NCBI GenBank assembly: GCA_002441005.1
Contig: DJWO01000014.1
Coordinates: 248,001 to 312,000, forward strand
Reading direction: 5' to 3'
Origin: Candidatus Aminicenantes bacterium UBA6228
GTDB taxonomy: Bacteria > Acidobacteriota > Aminicenantia > Aminicenantales > Saccharicenantaceae
DNA: 64,000 nucleotides
Below, piece after piece: positions 35,883 to 45,490 of this stretch. A program made the translations under genes and the position numbers. Numbering within the stretch: position 1 is the first letter of the stretch; each line of letters opens with the position of its first letter. The notes below the pieces were generated by a model, which did not search any database, was not told where the DNA came from, and saw only the letters and a list, made by a program, of their open reading frames with translations.

Positions 35883-37364
35883 TCAGTCGGAATAAAACTT
35901 GATCATCTGCTTGACGGCTTCAAGGCAAACCGGGCAATAAGGCTTGGCTCCTTTAGTGAACATAATGCAGTCAACCGCTGGCCGGTAAAGCCCGGTCGAG
36001 GCATAACCAGCACCTTCAAAAACACCAACCTTCCCGGCATACTTGCTTCGGGCCAGGAACTCCTCCACCTTTTTGCCCTGCTCTAAGGATAATTTTTCAC
36101 TTTCAGCTTCGAGTTTGGTTACTTCATCCTTTGGAGCTCCTTCTCTTTTCATTCTGGCTATCCGTTCATTGAGCTCCTGCCTGACCTTCTGATAGGCCAG
36201 ATCAAAGCGGTCAAACTCCTCTTTTTCCCAGGGAGTCGGGACAGCTGTCCCCGGCGTTAACAGCTTTTTCCACTTGACATCTTTTGGGTTCAACAGGGCA
36301 GTGATATTAGGCTCAACTGGCTCTATACCCCGCGGATAAAATTCATTATAGGCTACCTGGGAGGTGTAATATTCATCAGCCAGGCCGGTGAAGGAATGAC
36401 CAAATTCATGGAGCATCAGGTATTCATACCACTGGTTGTCAGTGGTAAAGGTGCAGTAAAGGTTATAGATACCACCACCGCCATAACGGTTATGATTGAC
36501 CATAATCATCAAAGCATCATAAGGAACATTGGAAGCCAGGTCTCGCAGCCGACGGTTATCATCGGTCAGAAGATAACGGTCGGAGCCAAGAGAATCAAAG
36601 CTACAACCCAGAGCAGTCTGCTTGAATTGTCCATAGCCAGGCTCATCACAACCGCTCTCGGCTGACGGTTTAAACACTCCATAGATGTTAAATTTATTTT
36701 TAAGGCTTTTATAAGGCTCCTGCGAGAAAAAGACGGCCACGAATCTATCCAGGTCTTGCTTGAGTTTTCCTTCTTCGGCGGCGGTGTAACCCTCAGCCAG
36801 AAAAGCCAGATCTACTTTTTGCGAGGGAGGCCCGCTTTTTAAAAGCTCATAGATTTTGACGCCGGGTTCAGGTTTCTCTTTGATAATAAAGATGGAAGCC
36901 GGGTCTATTTCCTGAGAGAAAATTTGGTGAAAATTATTATTTTTATCCCTGACCTCAATCGCCAGGCTAATTTTCTGCTTCGGATAAGGAATCAAAACAG
37001 TTTCCTGAAAAGTCCGCTTGATACCCTTTAAAGCTTCATCGGTAGTTTTATACTCGCCAAACAAACTATCGAAAGCCCGGGCAAAAATTAACTGGCCGCT
37101 GGCCTGGTCATAAACCCGGGCACAATAACGGCCTCTCATAAAAGGATCAATCAGGGTTTTAACCGGACCGGCCCAGAGGCCCTGATCATAGATCTTGTCC
37201 AGGGCTATGACCTCCTGCTGGTTATCGCCCAGGTGATAACAATCAATCCTCATTGTCCGGTCGAGAAAGAACCGGTTGAAATCAACTTTAGCCCGATTCT
37301 GGACAGCAAAAAGAAGCGGAGTTAAGATCAGTAAGGAAAGAAGCAAAAGATTAATTTTTTTCAT
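35883..37364 (-). CDS. Secreted M64 (IgA-type) metallopeptidase
   Basis: This zinc endopeptidase belongs to the M64 family. The ATG at 37364 is preferred over 37397: GGGGAGG precedes it and the product then begins with the signal MKKINLLLLSLLILTPLLFA. An N-terminal M64 beta domain (about residues 25-160) precedes the catalytic part, which carries LMLHEFGHSFTGLADEYY, the H-E-x2-H zinc motif with its downstream Asp/Glu. The 3' region has a lysine- and glutamate-rich helix. Family members cleave extracellular proteins. It follows the ureohydrolase gene by 33 bases on the same strand. Confidence 0.9.
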   Translation of the reverse strand: MKKINLLLLSLLILTPLLFAVQNRAKVDFNRFFLDRTMRIDCYHLGDNQQEVIALDKIYDQGLWAGPVKTLIDPFMRGRYCARVYDQASGQLIFARAFDSLFGEYKTTDEALKGIKRTFQETVLIPYPKQKISLAIEVRDKNNNFHQIFSQEIDPASIFIIKEKPEPGVKIYELLKSGPPSQKVDLAFLAEGYTAAEEGKLKQDLDRFVAVFFSQEPYKSLKNKFNIYGVFKPSAESGCDEPGYGQFKQTALGCSFDSLGSDRYLLTDDNRRLRDLASNVPYDALMIMVNHNRYGGGGIYNLYCTFTTDNQWYEYLMLHEFGHSFTGLADEYYTSQVAYNEFYPRGIEPVEPNITALLNPKDVKWKKLLTPGTAVPTPWEKEEFDRFDLAYQKVRQELNERIARMKREGAPKDEVTKLEAESEKLSLEQGKKVEEFLARSKYAGKVGVFEGAGYASTGLYRPAVDCIMFTKGAKPYCPVCLEAVKQMIKFYSD

Positions 37365-37397
37365 TTTTGGGCCTCCCCTCAATTTCATTTCAGCCAT

Positions 37398-38255
37398 TTA
37401 TTCAGCCGGCTCGGGTTTAATCGCCCGGCCAGCAATTTCTTTAAGGAGCTTAAAAGCCAGAGCGGCCGTGATATCTGAGACATCCCGCCCCGGATTGAGT
37501 TCGACCAGATCAAAACCAACAATGGCAGCTTTCAGACGGTGAATTAAGTTGAGGACCTGGCGCGGGGTTAAACCGCCTGGTTCATGGTGGGCAACCCCGG
37601 GAGCGAAAGCCGGATCGAAAACATCAAGGTCAAGGGAAATATAAAGCGGGTTTCTAAACTCCAGAACGAGATCATCAGTCAAATTCCAGGCTTCAATTGT
37701 CCTGACGCCCTGCTTTTGAGCCAGCTCCCTCTGCTGAGGGGTAAAAGATCTCTGGCCAACCTGAACGAGCTGCTCCACCAACCCATCTTCCAGAATTCTG
37801 GCTAACGGACAGGCATGTGATAAGCGGTCTCCATAAAGCTCGTCGTACAGATCAGGGTGAGCATCTAAATGAAGGAGATCAAGATGCTCGAACCGGCTGG
37901 CCATCCCCTTAACTGAAGGATAGGTAATAGAATGGTCGCCGCCCAGAATAATTGGAATGGCTCCCCGCTGGACTACTTCAGACACCGCCGTCTCTATTCC
38001 GGAGAAAGTTTTGTCAACATCACCTGAAGTATCAACATCACCCAGGTCAACCAGCACGGTTTCCTCAGCTAAATCAACTTCCAGTTCGGTATCGGGGTTG
38101 TAAGTTTTCCCGGTGGACACCCGGCGGATGGCGGCTGGCCCGCCGGCTGCTCCCCGGATAAAGCTTGATTTTTCATCAAAAGGAACACCTATTATTCCCA
38201 GGATAAAGTCGGGATGAAGACTGCGATTTTTCAGGGCTCCGCCAAAATCGGTCAT
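37398..38255 (-). CDS. Agmatinase/arginase-family ureohydrolase
   Basis: This binuclear manganese enzyme cleaves a guanidino group to urea. Metal ligands are visible in GGDHSITYPSV, LLHLDAHPDLYDE and SLDLDVFDPAFAPG. Other family marks are GVPFDEKSSFIRGAAGGPAA at the N-terminus and FDLVELNPGRD near the end. The 285-residue length fits agmatinase (SpeB) better than arginase, though formimidoylglutamase or guanidinobutyrase remain possible. It may serve arginine or polyamine breakdown, which suits a peptide-degrading organism; that link is inferred. Confidence 0.88.
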   Translation of the reverse strand: MTDFGGALKNRSLHPDFILGIIGVPFDEKSSFIRGAAGGPAAIRRVSTGKTYNPDTELEVDLAEETVLVDLGDVDTSGDVDKTFSGIETAVSEVVQRGAIPIILGGDHSITYPSVKGMASRFEHLDLLHLDAHPDLYDELYGDRLSHACPLARILEDGLVEQLVQVGQRSFTPQQRELAQKQGVRTIEAWNLTDDLVLEFRNPLYISLDLDVFDPAFAPGVAHHEPGGLTPRQVLNLIHRLKAAIVGFDLVELNPGRDVSDITAALAFKLLKEIAGRAIKPEPAE

Positions 38256-38586
38256 TTTCTCCTCCAGTTTTTAGTAAAATTATACTGAATAAACTGATAA
38301 AACTAAAGATAAGTTTGATTATAGGAGGTGGCGGGAAGGAGATAGAAGGCAAGCCTCCAGAAGATAAACGGAGGATTAGAGGCTGGTAAAATCGTCAGGA
38401 AAGCATCTTAAAGCGTGGAAAAAGATTAAACAGAGATAAAGGCTAAACTAAAAAAAATTCCCCCCGCCACGGGGAGAAAGCGGGAGGAAAGAGGAGAGAG
38501 ATCTCCTGCCCCCTCCCTTTCCTCTGCAACCTTGGCCTGCCTCATTTAGAGGCAAGGGTAGGATTCCATAGCCGTTAATTTAACTC

Positions 38587-38618
38587 AATCACCCCTCCAG
38601 GGGTATTGGAGGGTGATT
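38587..38618 (+). terminator. Terminator-like hairpin upstream of the ferritin-like gene
   Basis: AATCACCCCTCCA pairs with TGGAGGGTGATT, 12 bp with one bulged C and a seven-base loop, followed by TTTT on the plus strand. It could end a transcript from the structured region upstream or attenuate the next gene. Confidence 0.5.
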
Positions 38619-38660
38619 TTCGAGCCGGAAAAACCAGTTTTCTTTCACCCCCAAAATGGA

Positions 38661-38666
38661 TATAAT
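38661..38666 (+). promoter_or_regulatory. Candidate -10 of the ferritin-like gene
   Basis: A perfect TATAAT lies 42 bases before the ATG at 38709 and just downstream of the terminator-like hairpin. The -35 (TTTTCT, 17 bases upstream) is weak. Confidence 0.4.
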
Positions 38667-38708
38667 TTTTTAATTACAGACTAATTGGGAAAGAAAGGAA
38701 GACAATTA

Positions 38709-39686
38709 ATGGAAAAATTTTATGAGATTGATGATCGCCAAAGCCTCATTAAGTATTTAAACATCGCTCTTGAACATGAATGGGCCGTCAGCTTTGAATA
38801 TATCATTCATGCCTACTCCATGCCCAAGGCTAAATATTTTTATCGTGATCCGGTCATGGACGACCGCTTCGATGTCCGGGCTCAGGCCATTCAGATTGGG
38901 ATAGATGAGATGTATCATACCCTGCAAATAGGCCTGCTTCTAAAACAAATCGGAGCCGAACCTTCCTTCCGGACAGCGGTTATCAAACGCTACCCGCTAA
39001 TCATAGATAATTTAAGAAGAGACAAGACCACCGAAGATGAGGTAACAGAGTATTATCAGCAGGCTAAATTCGACAATATCAGTGACCCAAAACTGCAGAA
39101 TATGCTTTTCAACATGGCCGCCGATGAAACGAGGCACGGCCGTCAGTTTGAGGCCATGATTAAAATGATGGAAAAAGAAGGTCTATCCGGAGAGCTGATT
39201 TTTAAGCCCAATCCTGAGGCCGGCAGCCGGGAGGATCTTAAAATTCTTCATGAACTCACCCGGCTCGAAAACTCGATGATGCATGAATATCTTTATTATG
39301 TCCTTCTCTTTAGCGAGCATCAGGACCTCGGCCAGAGGCTTTTTAAAAATTCAATCAATCATATGCGGCACTGGGACAAACTATCAGGCTTGCTGGTTAA
39401 GCTGGGAGATGTCATCCGGCTGGAGAATGTCCAGCCAGTAGAGAACGGTGGCGAGCAAAGTTCGATGCCCATGCCTTATGTTTACCCGGGGAAAACTCGG
39501 TTGGAGGCTCTCGAGAGCACCCTTCGGGGTGAAAAGCAGCTGATAGAAAAGTATCAACTAGCCCTCAATTTGGTGCCAGGAGAAGAGATTCAAGCTCAGT
39601 TAAAAGCTCAGCTGGCTCTTACCCGTGAACATCTCTACACCCAGGAAAGCTTGCTGGCCAATACCAAAAAAACGAAGACAGTTTAA
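38709..39686 (+). CDS. Ferritin-like diiron-domain protein
   Basis: The ATG at 38709 has GAAAGGAAG upstream; a TTG at 38685 is less likely. The 325-residue protein is almost entirely helical. The first half carries the four-helix diiron pattern: ALEHEWAVSFEYIIH, IDEMYHTLQIGLLL (E-x2-H) and MAADETRHGRQFEAM (E-x2-H). The second half repeats a similar but less complete helix pair (RLENSMMHEYLYYVLL, HMRHWDKLSGLL). Such proteins oxidise and store iron or protect against oxygen and peroxide; which applies here is not known. It has its own candidate promoter. Confidence 0.8.
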   Translation: MEKFYEIDDRQSLIKYLNIALEHEWAVSFEYIIHAYSMPKAKYFYRDPVMDDRFDVRAQAIQIGIDEMYHTLQIGLLLKQIGAEPSFRTAVIKRYPLIIDNLRRDKTTEDEVTEYYQQAKFDNISDPKLQNMLFNMAADETRHGRQFEAMIKMMEKEGLSGELIFKPNPEAGSREDLKILHELTRLENSMMHEYLYYVLLFSEHQDLGQRLFKNSINHMRHWDKLSGLLVKLGDVIRLENVQPVENGGEQSSMPMPYVYPGKTRLEALESTLRGEKQLIEKYQLALNLVPGEEIQAQLKAQLALTREHLYTQESLLANTKKTKTV

Positions 39687-39851
39687 GGCCGCTAGAAAAT
39701 TATTTGATTCGGCCAGACAGAAAGTCGACCGGAAAAAGTGATTAAAGCTAATTAACCAGGATTTAAATAAGGGTACAGAGACCTCAGGATTAAGCTTCTA
39801 ACAGAACAAATTTAAAGAGATAGCCAATATAAATTCGGGAAGGAGGTGGCG

Positions 39852-42290
39852 GTGAAAGGCAAAGTCTCAGTTAAACACAGTGAAACTAATTTCTGGTCGC
39901 GGCTTTTTATCATCTGTTTCTGCCTGAGTTTGGGTTTCATCTTTTTTAATCCGGCTCTGGCTGGAGCTCAAACCAGCGAGACTCAGAAAAGCAAGCCACA
40001 GCTGTCCTTAGAAAAAATAATGGCAGGTCAAGAATTTTATGGTCCACCGCCTTCCAGCCCGACCTGGGCGGTTGACGGAAAGACATTATACTTTCAGTGG
40101 AAAAAACCAGGTGAGAAAAATTCTGAAATCTATGCGGTGAGTCTCAAAAATCCAGTCCCGGTCAAAATCACCCGGGAACAAATACTGCTTAACCCACCCG
40201 ATGGCGGACTGCCTGGTGGAAGGCGCTTCCGCGGACGCGGTGGCTTCGGCTTTGGCCGCTCCGGTTCGCAATGGAGCTGGGATAGGAACCATCAGCGATT
40301 ACTCGTTACCCAGAATGGAGAAATTTTTCTCTACCGTCTGGCTGATAAAAAAATTCAACAGTTGGTGTCCGGCCCAGAAAGAACAAGCGGGGCCAGTTTT
40401 ACCTTTGACGAGAAAGGTATTTACTTTTTAGCTAAGGAAAACCTTTATCTCCTGTCTCTGGCGGACGGTAGTCTAAAGCAATTAACCTCTTTTACCAGAG
40501 AGAAACCACCGGCACAAAAGGCGCCGGGTGAAGTAGAAAAATGGTATGAAAATCAGCAGCACGAATTATTCAAGGAAGTCTTCAGGGTGGGTTTTGAAGG
40601 CGGCGAGCAATTAAGGCGTGGCCAGGACTTTTTGCCCCCTTTGAGCCAGCAGACAACCAGGAAAAAACCATTTTATCTAACTGAAAAGCAGCGGCTCCTG
40701 GCGGCCGAGCCCTCACCCGATGGGAAGCATGTTCTTTTTATGCTGAGCGAGGATCTGGGAGCAAAAACAGCCATGGCTCCAGCTTATGTAACGAGGTCAG
40801 GATATACAGAATCAGTCCCTTCTCACACCAAAGCCGCCGAAAACCCAGCGGCCTATAAGCTGGGCGTCATGAAGACCGATACCGGCGAAGTTACCTGGGT
40901 TGACTACGGTCAGGGCGAGCGTCAGATAAATCCGGGCCAGTGGCTGTGGTCTCCAGATGGCAAAAAATGCCTCCTTCAGGGAGAAGCTGAAGACCGCAAG
41001 GATGCCTGGCTCTGGCTTCTTGACCCGGCTACGGGAAAAACCAGGCCGGTTGAAAATGTTCATGATGAGGCCTGGGTGGGGCCGCTTGGTTTGACCGGCA
41101 TTGTCTGGTGGCCGGACAGCCGCCACGTCTCGTATATTTCCGAGAAGTCAGGTTATGCCCAGCTTTACGAACTGGCCATTGACACCCGGGAAATAAAGCC
41201 CCTTACCCAGGGCAAATATGAAGTGACTCAGGCTTTTCTCTCCAGAGATGGCCAGAAAATCTACTTTGTCTCCAACGAAGTTCATCCCGGTGAAAGACAC
41301 CTTTATCAGCTGGATCTTAAAACGCAGAAGAAGACGCAGCTTACAGCTTTAACCGGGCTCAATGAATTTTATCTCTCACCCGATGAAAAGGCAGTGGCCA
41401 TCATTCATTCTTATTCCAATCTCCCGCCAGAACTTTATCTCCAAAGCCTGCTGCCGGCTGGCCAGCCGCGGCAGATAACGCTGTCGACCACTGATGAATT
41501 CAGAGCCTACCCCTGGTATGACCCCGAAATTGTCACTTTCGAGGCGCGGGATGGAGTCAGAATTTATGCCAGGCTGTTCAAACCGGATAACCCGCGTCCC
41601 GGGCTGCCTGCTGTCGTTTTTATTCATGGCGCTGGCTATCTTCAGAATGCTCACCGCGGCTGGAGTACTTACGACCGTGAGTATATGTTCGATAATTTCC
41701 TGCGCGACCATGGCTATTATGTTCTCGATGCCGATTACCGCGGAAGCAGCGGCTACGGCCGTGATTTTCGCACCGGCATTTATCGTCACATGGGTGGTAA
41801 AGATCTGGATGATGTGGTGGATGGAGCTAAATTTCTGATTAATAATTATCAGGTTAGTCCTGAGGCCATTGGCTGCTTTGGCGGAAGTTATGGCGGTTTT
41901 CTGACGCTCATGGCTATGTTTAAAACCGAAGTGTTTAAAGCTGGCGCGGCACTCCGGCCGGTGACTGATTGGGCTCACTATCATCCAGCTTACACGGTGG
42001 ATATCCTCAATCTGCCACAAAAAGACCCGGAAGCCTACAAGCAGAGTTCTCCCATTTACTGGGCAGAAGGCCTCAAGGGTGCTCTGCTCATCTGCCACGG
42101 GATGATGGATACCAATGTCAATTTCCAGGATACCGTGCGCCTCGTCCAGCGCTTGATAGAGTTGGCCAAGGAAAACTGGGAAGTGGCTATTTATCCGGTA
42201 GAAAATCATTCTTTCCGGACAACTTCCTCCTGGCTGGACGAATATCGCCGCATTTTCAAGCTATTTGAGACCAATCTTAAAGGAAAATAA
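39852..42290 (+). CDS. Secreted S9-family serine peptidase (prolyl oligopeptidase/DPP type)
   Basis: A GTG at 39852 follows the ribosome-binding site AAGGAGG; the GTG at 39846 overlaps it. A signal or anchor segment (FIICFCLSLGFIFFNPALAG, about residues 18-37) leads to a WD40-like PD40 beta-propeller (about 55-540) and a C-terminal alpha/beta-hydrolase. The nucleophile is Ser679 in FGGSYGGFL, the Asp is in HGMMDTNVNF, and the His is in YPVENHSF. The enzyme removes dipeptides or short peptides from N-termini in the periplasm, which is the general role of the family. No membrane partner is adjacent. Confidence 0.92.
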   Translation: MKGKVSVKHSETNFWSRLFIICFCLSLGFIFFNPALAGAQTSETQKSKPQLSLEKIMAGQEFYGPPPSSPTWAVDGKTLYFQWKKPGEKNSEIYAVSLKNPVPVKITREQILLNPPDGGLPGGRRFRGRGGFGFGRSGSQWSWDRNHQRLLVTQNGEIFLYRLADKKIQQLVSGPERTSGASFTFDEKGIYFLAKENLYLLSLADGSLKQLTSFTREKPPAQKAPGEVEKWYENQQHELFKEVFRVGFEGGEQLRRGQDFLPPLSQQTTRKKPFYLTEKQRLLAAEPSPDGKHVLFMLSEDLGAKTAMAPAYVTRSGYTESVPSHTKAAENPAAYKLGVMKTDTGEVTWVDYGQGERQINPGQWLWSPDGKKCLLQGEAEDRKDAWLWLLDPATGKTRPVENVHDEAWVGPLGLTGIVWWPDSRHVSYISEKSGYAQLYELAIDTREIKPLTQGKYEVTQAFLSRDGQKIYFVSNEVHPGERHLYQLDLKTQKKTQLTALTGLNEFYLSPDEKAVAIIHSYSNLPPELYLQSLLPAGQPRQITLSTTDEFRAYPWYDPEIVTFEARDGVRIYARLFKPDNPRPGLPAVVFIHGAGYLQNAHRGWSTYDREYMFDNFLRDHGYYVLDADYRGSSGYGRDFRTGIYRHMGGKDLDDVVDGAKFLINNYQVSPEAIGCFGGSYGGFLTLMAMFKTEVFKAGAALRPVTDWAHYHPAYTVDILNLPQKDPEAYKQSSPIYWAEGLKGALLICHGMMDTNVNFQDTVRLVQRLIELAKENWEVAIYPVENHSFRTTSSWLDEYRRIFKLFETNLKGK

Positions 42291-42303
42291 AAAAGCGAGC
42301 GAC

Positions 42304-43815
42304 CTATCTGGAGCTGCTTTTTAGTTGTTTCTGGCAGAATTCAATTTGTTCTCTGACTTTATCTTCCAGCTGAGGATCAAGGCTTCGAGCCTGCTCAAAA
42401 TCGGCCAGTGCCCGGCGGTAATCTTTATTTAAAAAATAAGTAACCCCGCGGTTATAAAAGAAAGAAGCATTGTCTGGAGCCAATTCTGTTGCCCGGTTAA
42501 AATCAACTATCGCCCCGCTCAGATCCCCGGCTTTTATTTTTGATAGCCCACGATTATTGAAAGCCAGAGCTGCTTCAGGATTTAACTCAATAGCTTTCGA
42601 AAAGTCATTGATGGCTCCGGCATAATCTCCCAGGCGATGCCGGTCAACACCCCGGTTAATATAGGCGATGTAATTTTCCGGGTATAAATTTATCTCTTCT
42701 GTCAACCGGTCGATTTCTCCTCTAAGGCCCTTTTCTCCAGGCTCTTTCCTTTTAAAGATATCAACCTCATAATGAGCCGGCTGGCCGTGAGAAACCCAGA
42801 ATTTTATCTCCTGCCCGGCCTGGCTGACCTCAAAATCAACGGCCTGATAAATATCCCTGAATTCTTTCCAGTAAACACCGGTATAATGGCCGTCATGGTC
42901 AAGTTCCGTAATCTCTAAGCGCGGGTGGCAACCGAGGAGGTAAATTTTGTCTCCGGCAGTTTTGAGGCTTAGAGTCAGAGGTCGATAAGCAACCCGGCGG
43001 CTGCTATAGGCGATTCCCTCCCCTATTAATTTTAAATTATAAACTTCTTTCGCTTGCAAAACTGGAGTATCGATCCGGTATTCACCCCTTAGTTCCCCGG
43101 ACATTGAATAGCGGCGAACAACTGGGAAATAGGTAAAGGCCAACAAAAGACAGCCAGAATTATCGAGAGCAAGCGAAACCGAATTCAGCTCTTCGAGGCT
43201 ATGGGGAAGAGGCAGAGCCGTTCCAAAAGTAATGGGCTGACCGGCCTGACTGTAAATGGTAATAAGCGGTGCCTTTTTCTCGTGAACAAGGTGAGCCACA
43301 TAAAGATTCCCGCTATCATCGACTGCAAAGTCACCGACTTCTGCCGCTTTTTTCTTTTTCTTAATTGCTCCGTTGGTATCAAGATATTCAAAAACCTGTT
43401 TATCAGCTTCATAAGCAACCAGCCAGGCGCCATTTCTGGAGACTCTTGTTTTTCTCACCAAATTATAACCACCTGGTTTATTCTGCTTCTGACCAAGTTC
43501 GGCTGCTAATTTTCCATCCAGACTGAATTTCAAAACAGGTGAACCGCTGGCTGAGCAATAAAGATATTGAGCTCCATCGCTGCTCCTGCCCCCGCTGATG
43601 AAGACCGGCGCTTTGAAATAATCAGACTTTATAGTTGTTTCAGAAGTCAATTCGATGGCCTTCTCGGGAAGAGCCAGTAGCCCCGTATCGGTAAGGAAAA
43701 TTTCATCATAGACGCGGACGCTGGTTGTCACCTGCTGCGGGGAAATAACCAAAGAGGCGGCTAGGCCAGCGGCTACCAGGCAAGGGCTAACCAAAAAAAC
43801 TCCTCTTTTTCTCAT
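42304..43815 (-). CDS. Beta-propeller and TPR-repeat exported protein
   Basis: The 503-residue protein begins with a signal or anchor (FLVSPCLVAAGLAASLVIS). Residues about 45-345 have a propeller-like repeating pattern with NHL-like phrases (AVDDSGNLYVAHLVHEKK, LALDNSGCLLLAFTYF). The C-terminal 120 residues hold three or four TPR repeats, for example NRGVDRHRLGDYAGAINDFS and NRGLSKIKAGDLSGAIVDFN. TPR and propeller parts both bind proteins, so it may be an envelope scaffold. A TATAAT (minus strand, 43837-43832) ends 17 bases before the ATG and no Shine-Dalgarno sequence is seen. Confidence 0.75.
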   Translation of the reverse strand: MRKRGVFLVSPCLVAAGLAASLVISPQQVTTSVRVYDEIFLTDTGLLALPEKAIELTSETTIKSDYFKAPVFISGGRSSDGAQYLYCSASGSPVLKFSLDGKLAAELGQKQNKPGGYNLVRKTRVSRNGAWLVAYEADKQVFEYLDTNGAIKKKKKAAEVGDFAVDDSGNLYVAHLVHEKKAPLITIYSQAGQPITFGTALPLPHSLEELNSVSLALDNSGCLLLAFTYFPVVRRYSMSGELRGEYRIDTPVLQAKEVYNLKLIGEGIAYSSRRVAYRPLTLSLKTAGDKIYLLGCHPRLEITELDHDGHYTGVYWKEFRDIYQAVDFEVSQAGQEIKFWVSHGQPAHYEVDIFKRKEPGEKGLRGEIDRLTEEINLYPENYIAYINRGVDRHRLGDYAGAINDFSKAIELNPEAALAFNNRGLSKIKAGDLSGAIVDFNRATELAPDNASFFYNRGVTYFLNKDYRRALADFEQARSLDPQLEDKVREQIEFCQKQLKSSSR

Positions 43816-43923
43816 TATCAGGGCAGATTAAATTATAATTCTTCTGCCTTATTTTTTCTCTCAATATGCCCTATCTTTTCTTCGTTTTGAGGCTAAAATC
43901 ATAGTCTATAAAATCTAAGAAAG

Positions 43924-45060
43924 CTATTCTTTTCCTGTTCCCATCTTCAATCTGTATTTACCCAGGTAAGAAGGATTTTCCCGTGAAATTACCATTGCAT
44001 AAAGGTTGTTATCATTATCAATATAGACCTGCCCGAAATATTCCTGACGCTTAGAACTGGTAAGATCATTGGGCATTCTGTATGTCGCTATCAGGTTTAA
44101 CTCCTGATTATAAACATCAATAAAGAAAATATCCTTGTTCGGATTTAAGTAAGGAACTAATATTTCGTCATCCCGGACAGTTATATCTAGGACTCTGGCC
44201 ATTTCGGGGCTTGATACACGTATGCCTGCATATTCATCGGTGAATTTAAAATGTCCGTAACTGTCAAAATCAGTCTTGGCCATAATGTCCTTTATTATCC
44301 GGCCCTCGGTATCATATTTAATCAGGTGATAGGGAAAATCTTGAGAGAATATAATGTTACCCTCGCTGGTCAGGGCTAGATTAGAAAAATTGCCCCCTCT
44401 TAATAATCTTTTCCATGGTTCGGGATTAGGCAGTCTGGCAACTCTTCTAATTAAACCAATCTCTGGTTCAATAAAGACCCCAAAAGTACTAACCAGCCGG
44501 CCAGATCTGTCTAAAATATGAATTGGTTTAAAATTTTCTTCAATAAGGGTGCTGGACAGGTAGTAATGATCATTTATTAGGAGAATATCATCATAATAGA
44601 TCGAAATTTTTATGCTCTTTAAGAATTTTCCTTCCGAATCATAGATATTGATTTTTTTTAACCAGTTGTCAATGATATAAATCTGCCCATCTGTGAGGAT
44701 TTTGATTTTGTGAGCTTCTTTGGAGAGTTCACCAGGCCCTTGTCCATATTTTCCAAAAGTGAACAAGAATTTGCCCTCTGGAGAAAAGCACTGTATACGG
44801 CTATTTCCTGTATCTAAAATAAAAATCCTTCCTTTCCTGTCAATAGCAAAAGCAACGGCATTAAAAAAATCTTCATTTTCTTTATCTGAGCCAATCTTCA
44901 TTATTAGCTCAGCCTTCATTGCTTGTGGCCTAATTTTCGACTTATCAGGCAGACGAGCACCATGAGTCGGAATGTAGATTGTCATAAAGAGAGCACAACC
45001 TATAAATGTAAATATCGACTTAAAAAGCCTCGAGTTTTTTGGGTCCACTTCCATGGCCAT
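43924..45060 (-). CDS. 6-bladed beta-propeller exported protein
   Basis: The 378-residue product has a hydrophobic segment at about residues 15-30 (TFIGCALFMTIYIPT), then NHL-type repeats: FAIDRKGRIFILDTGNSRIQ, FSPEGKFLFTFGKYGQGPGE, ILTDGQIYIIDNWLKKINIY and ALTSEGNIIFSQDF. The G-x-G-P-G-E turn is typical of secreted six-bladed propellers. It is more AT-rich than its neighbours, and no Shine-Dalgarno site is seen before the ATG at 45060; a second ATG two codons on is equally possible. The role is unknown; binding or sensing at the envelope is likely. Confidence 0.8.
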   Translation of the reverse strand: MAMEVDPKNSRLFKSIFTFIGCALFMTIYIPTHGARLPDKSKIRPQAMKAELIMKIGSDKENEDFFNAVAFAIDRKGRIFILDTGNSRIQCFSPEGKFLFTFGKYGQGPGELSKEAHKIKILTDGQIYIIDNWLKKINIYDSEGKFLKSIKISIYYDDILLINDHYYLSSTLIEENFKPIHILDRSGRLVSTFGVFIEPEIGLIRRVARLPNPEPWKRLLRGGNFSNLALTSEGNIIFSQDFPYHLIKYDTEGRIIKDIMAKTDFDSYGHFKFTDEYAGIRVSSPEMARVLDITVRDDEILVPYLNPNKDIFFIDVYNQELNLIATYRMPNDLTSSKRQEYFGQVYIDNDNNLYAMVISRENPSYLGKYRLKMGTGKE

Positions 45061-45176
45061 TGTTTTTATTTAGGATATACCATTTTATTTTTATTTGCAA
45101 AAACCTTTCTGTTAATTTACTGGCTATAATGGTCTAGCCTATTCAGACCAAAAGTAGTCGCAAAATAAGGTGTGAA

Positions 45177-45407
45177 ATGAACCCATTATTTTATAGGATC
45201 CGAAAATATACCTCAGACGGGCAACCGGTCAAGTCATTTGTCAATCCCAATTTCAAGCAGCCCGAACTAAAGCATGGGCAGCAGGTTATTCTGAATGGCC
45301 CCTATTACCTGGAAAAAGGCCTGTTGCTTGTCCAGCTCCAAGAACATCTTGACCAGCCAGAATATCCGCGGCTCATACGCTGGGCCCCAAAGGTAGGAAC
45401 AAAATAA
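45177..45407 (+). CDS. Small hypothetical protein
   Basis: I do not recognise this 76-residue protein. It starts MNPLFYRIRKYTSDGQPVKS and has a likely beta segment (HGQQVILNGPYYLEKGLLLV). AAGGTG lies six bases before the ATG, and a TATAAT (45125-45130) is 46 bases upstream without a good -35. It fills the space between the divergent propeller gene and the lactate permease. Its size and lack of known relatives keep confidence low. Confidence 0.42.
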   Translation: MNPLFYRIRKYTSDGQPVKSFVNPNFKQPELKHGQQVILNGPYYLEKGLLLVQLQEHLDQPEYPRLIRWAPKVGTK

Positions 45408-45409
45408 AG

Positions 45410-45438
45410 TTGACACCGGCCGCAAAACTTCATAAAAC
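45410..45438 (+). promoter_or_regulatory. Candidate promoter of the lactate permease
   Basis: TTGACA (45410-45415) and TAAAAC (45433-45438) are separated by 17 bases. The -35 is perfect and the -10 is weak. It lies 52 bases before the permease ATG. Confidence 0.42.
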
Positions 45439-45490
45439 CATTTTTGACATTTACCATCATTAAAAAAATCTGGTGATGAGGTAAAGACTC

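Larger units (their letters stand above)
38256..38708. other. Gene-free region rich in inverted repeats
   Basis: The 450 bases between divergent genes contain several potential hairpins: CCCCG-CCA-CGGGG (about 38463-38475), AGGAGA-GAGA-TCTCCT (a GNRA-type loop, about 38492-38507) within an AGGAAAG/CTTTCCT pair, TGCCTC-ATTTA-GAGGCA (about 38539-38555), and the terminator-like stem at 38587-38618. No open frame with a ribosome-binding site was found. The spacing looks like a structured transcript or leader, but no known RNA family is recognised. Confidence 0.4.

Noticed and set aside
41376..42209. Long antisense frame of 277 codons within the S9 peptidase gene
   Set aside because: It is the shadow of the coding strand; the S9 domain residues are clear on the other strand and no start signal supports it.
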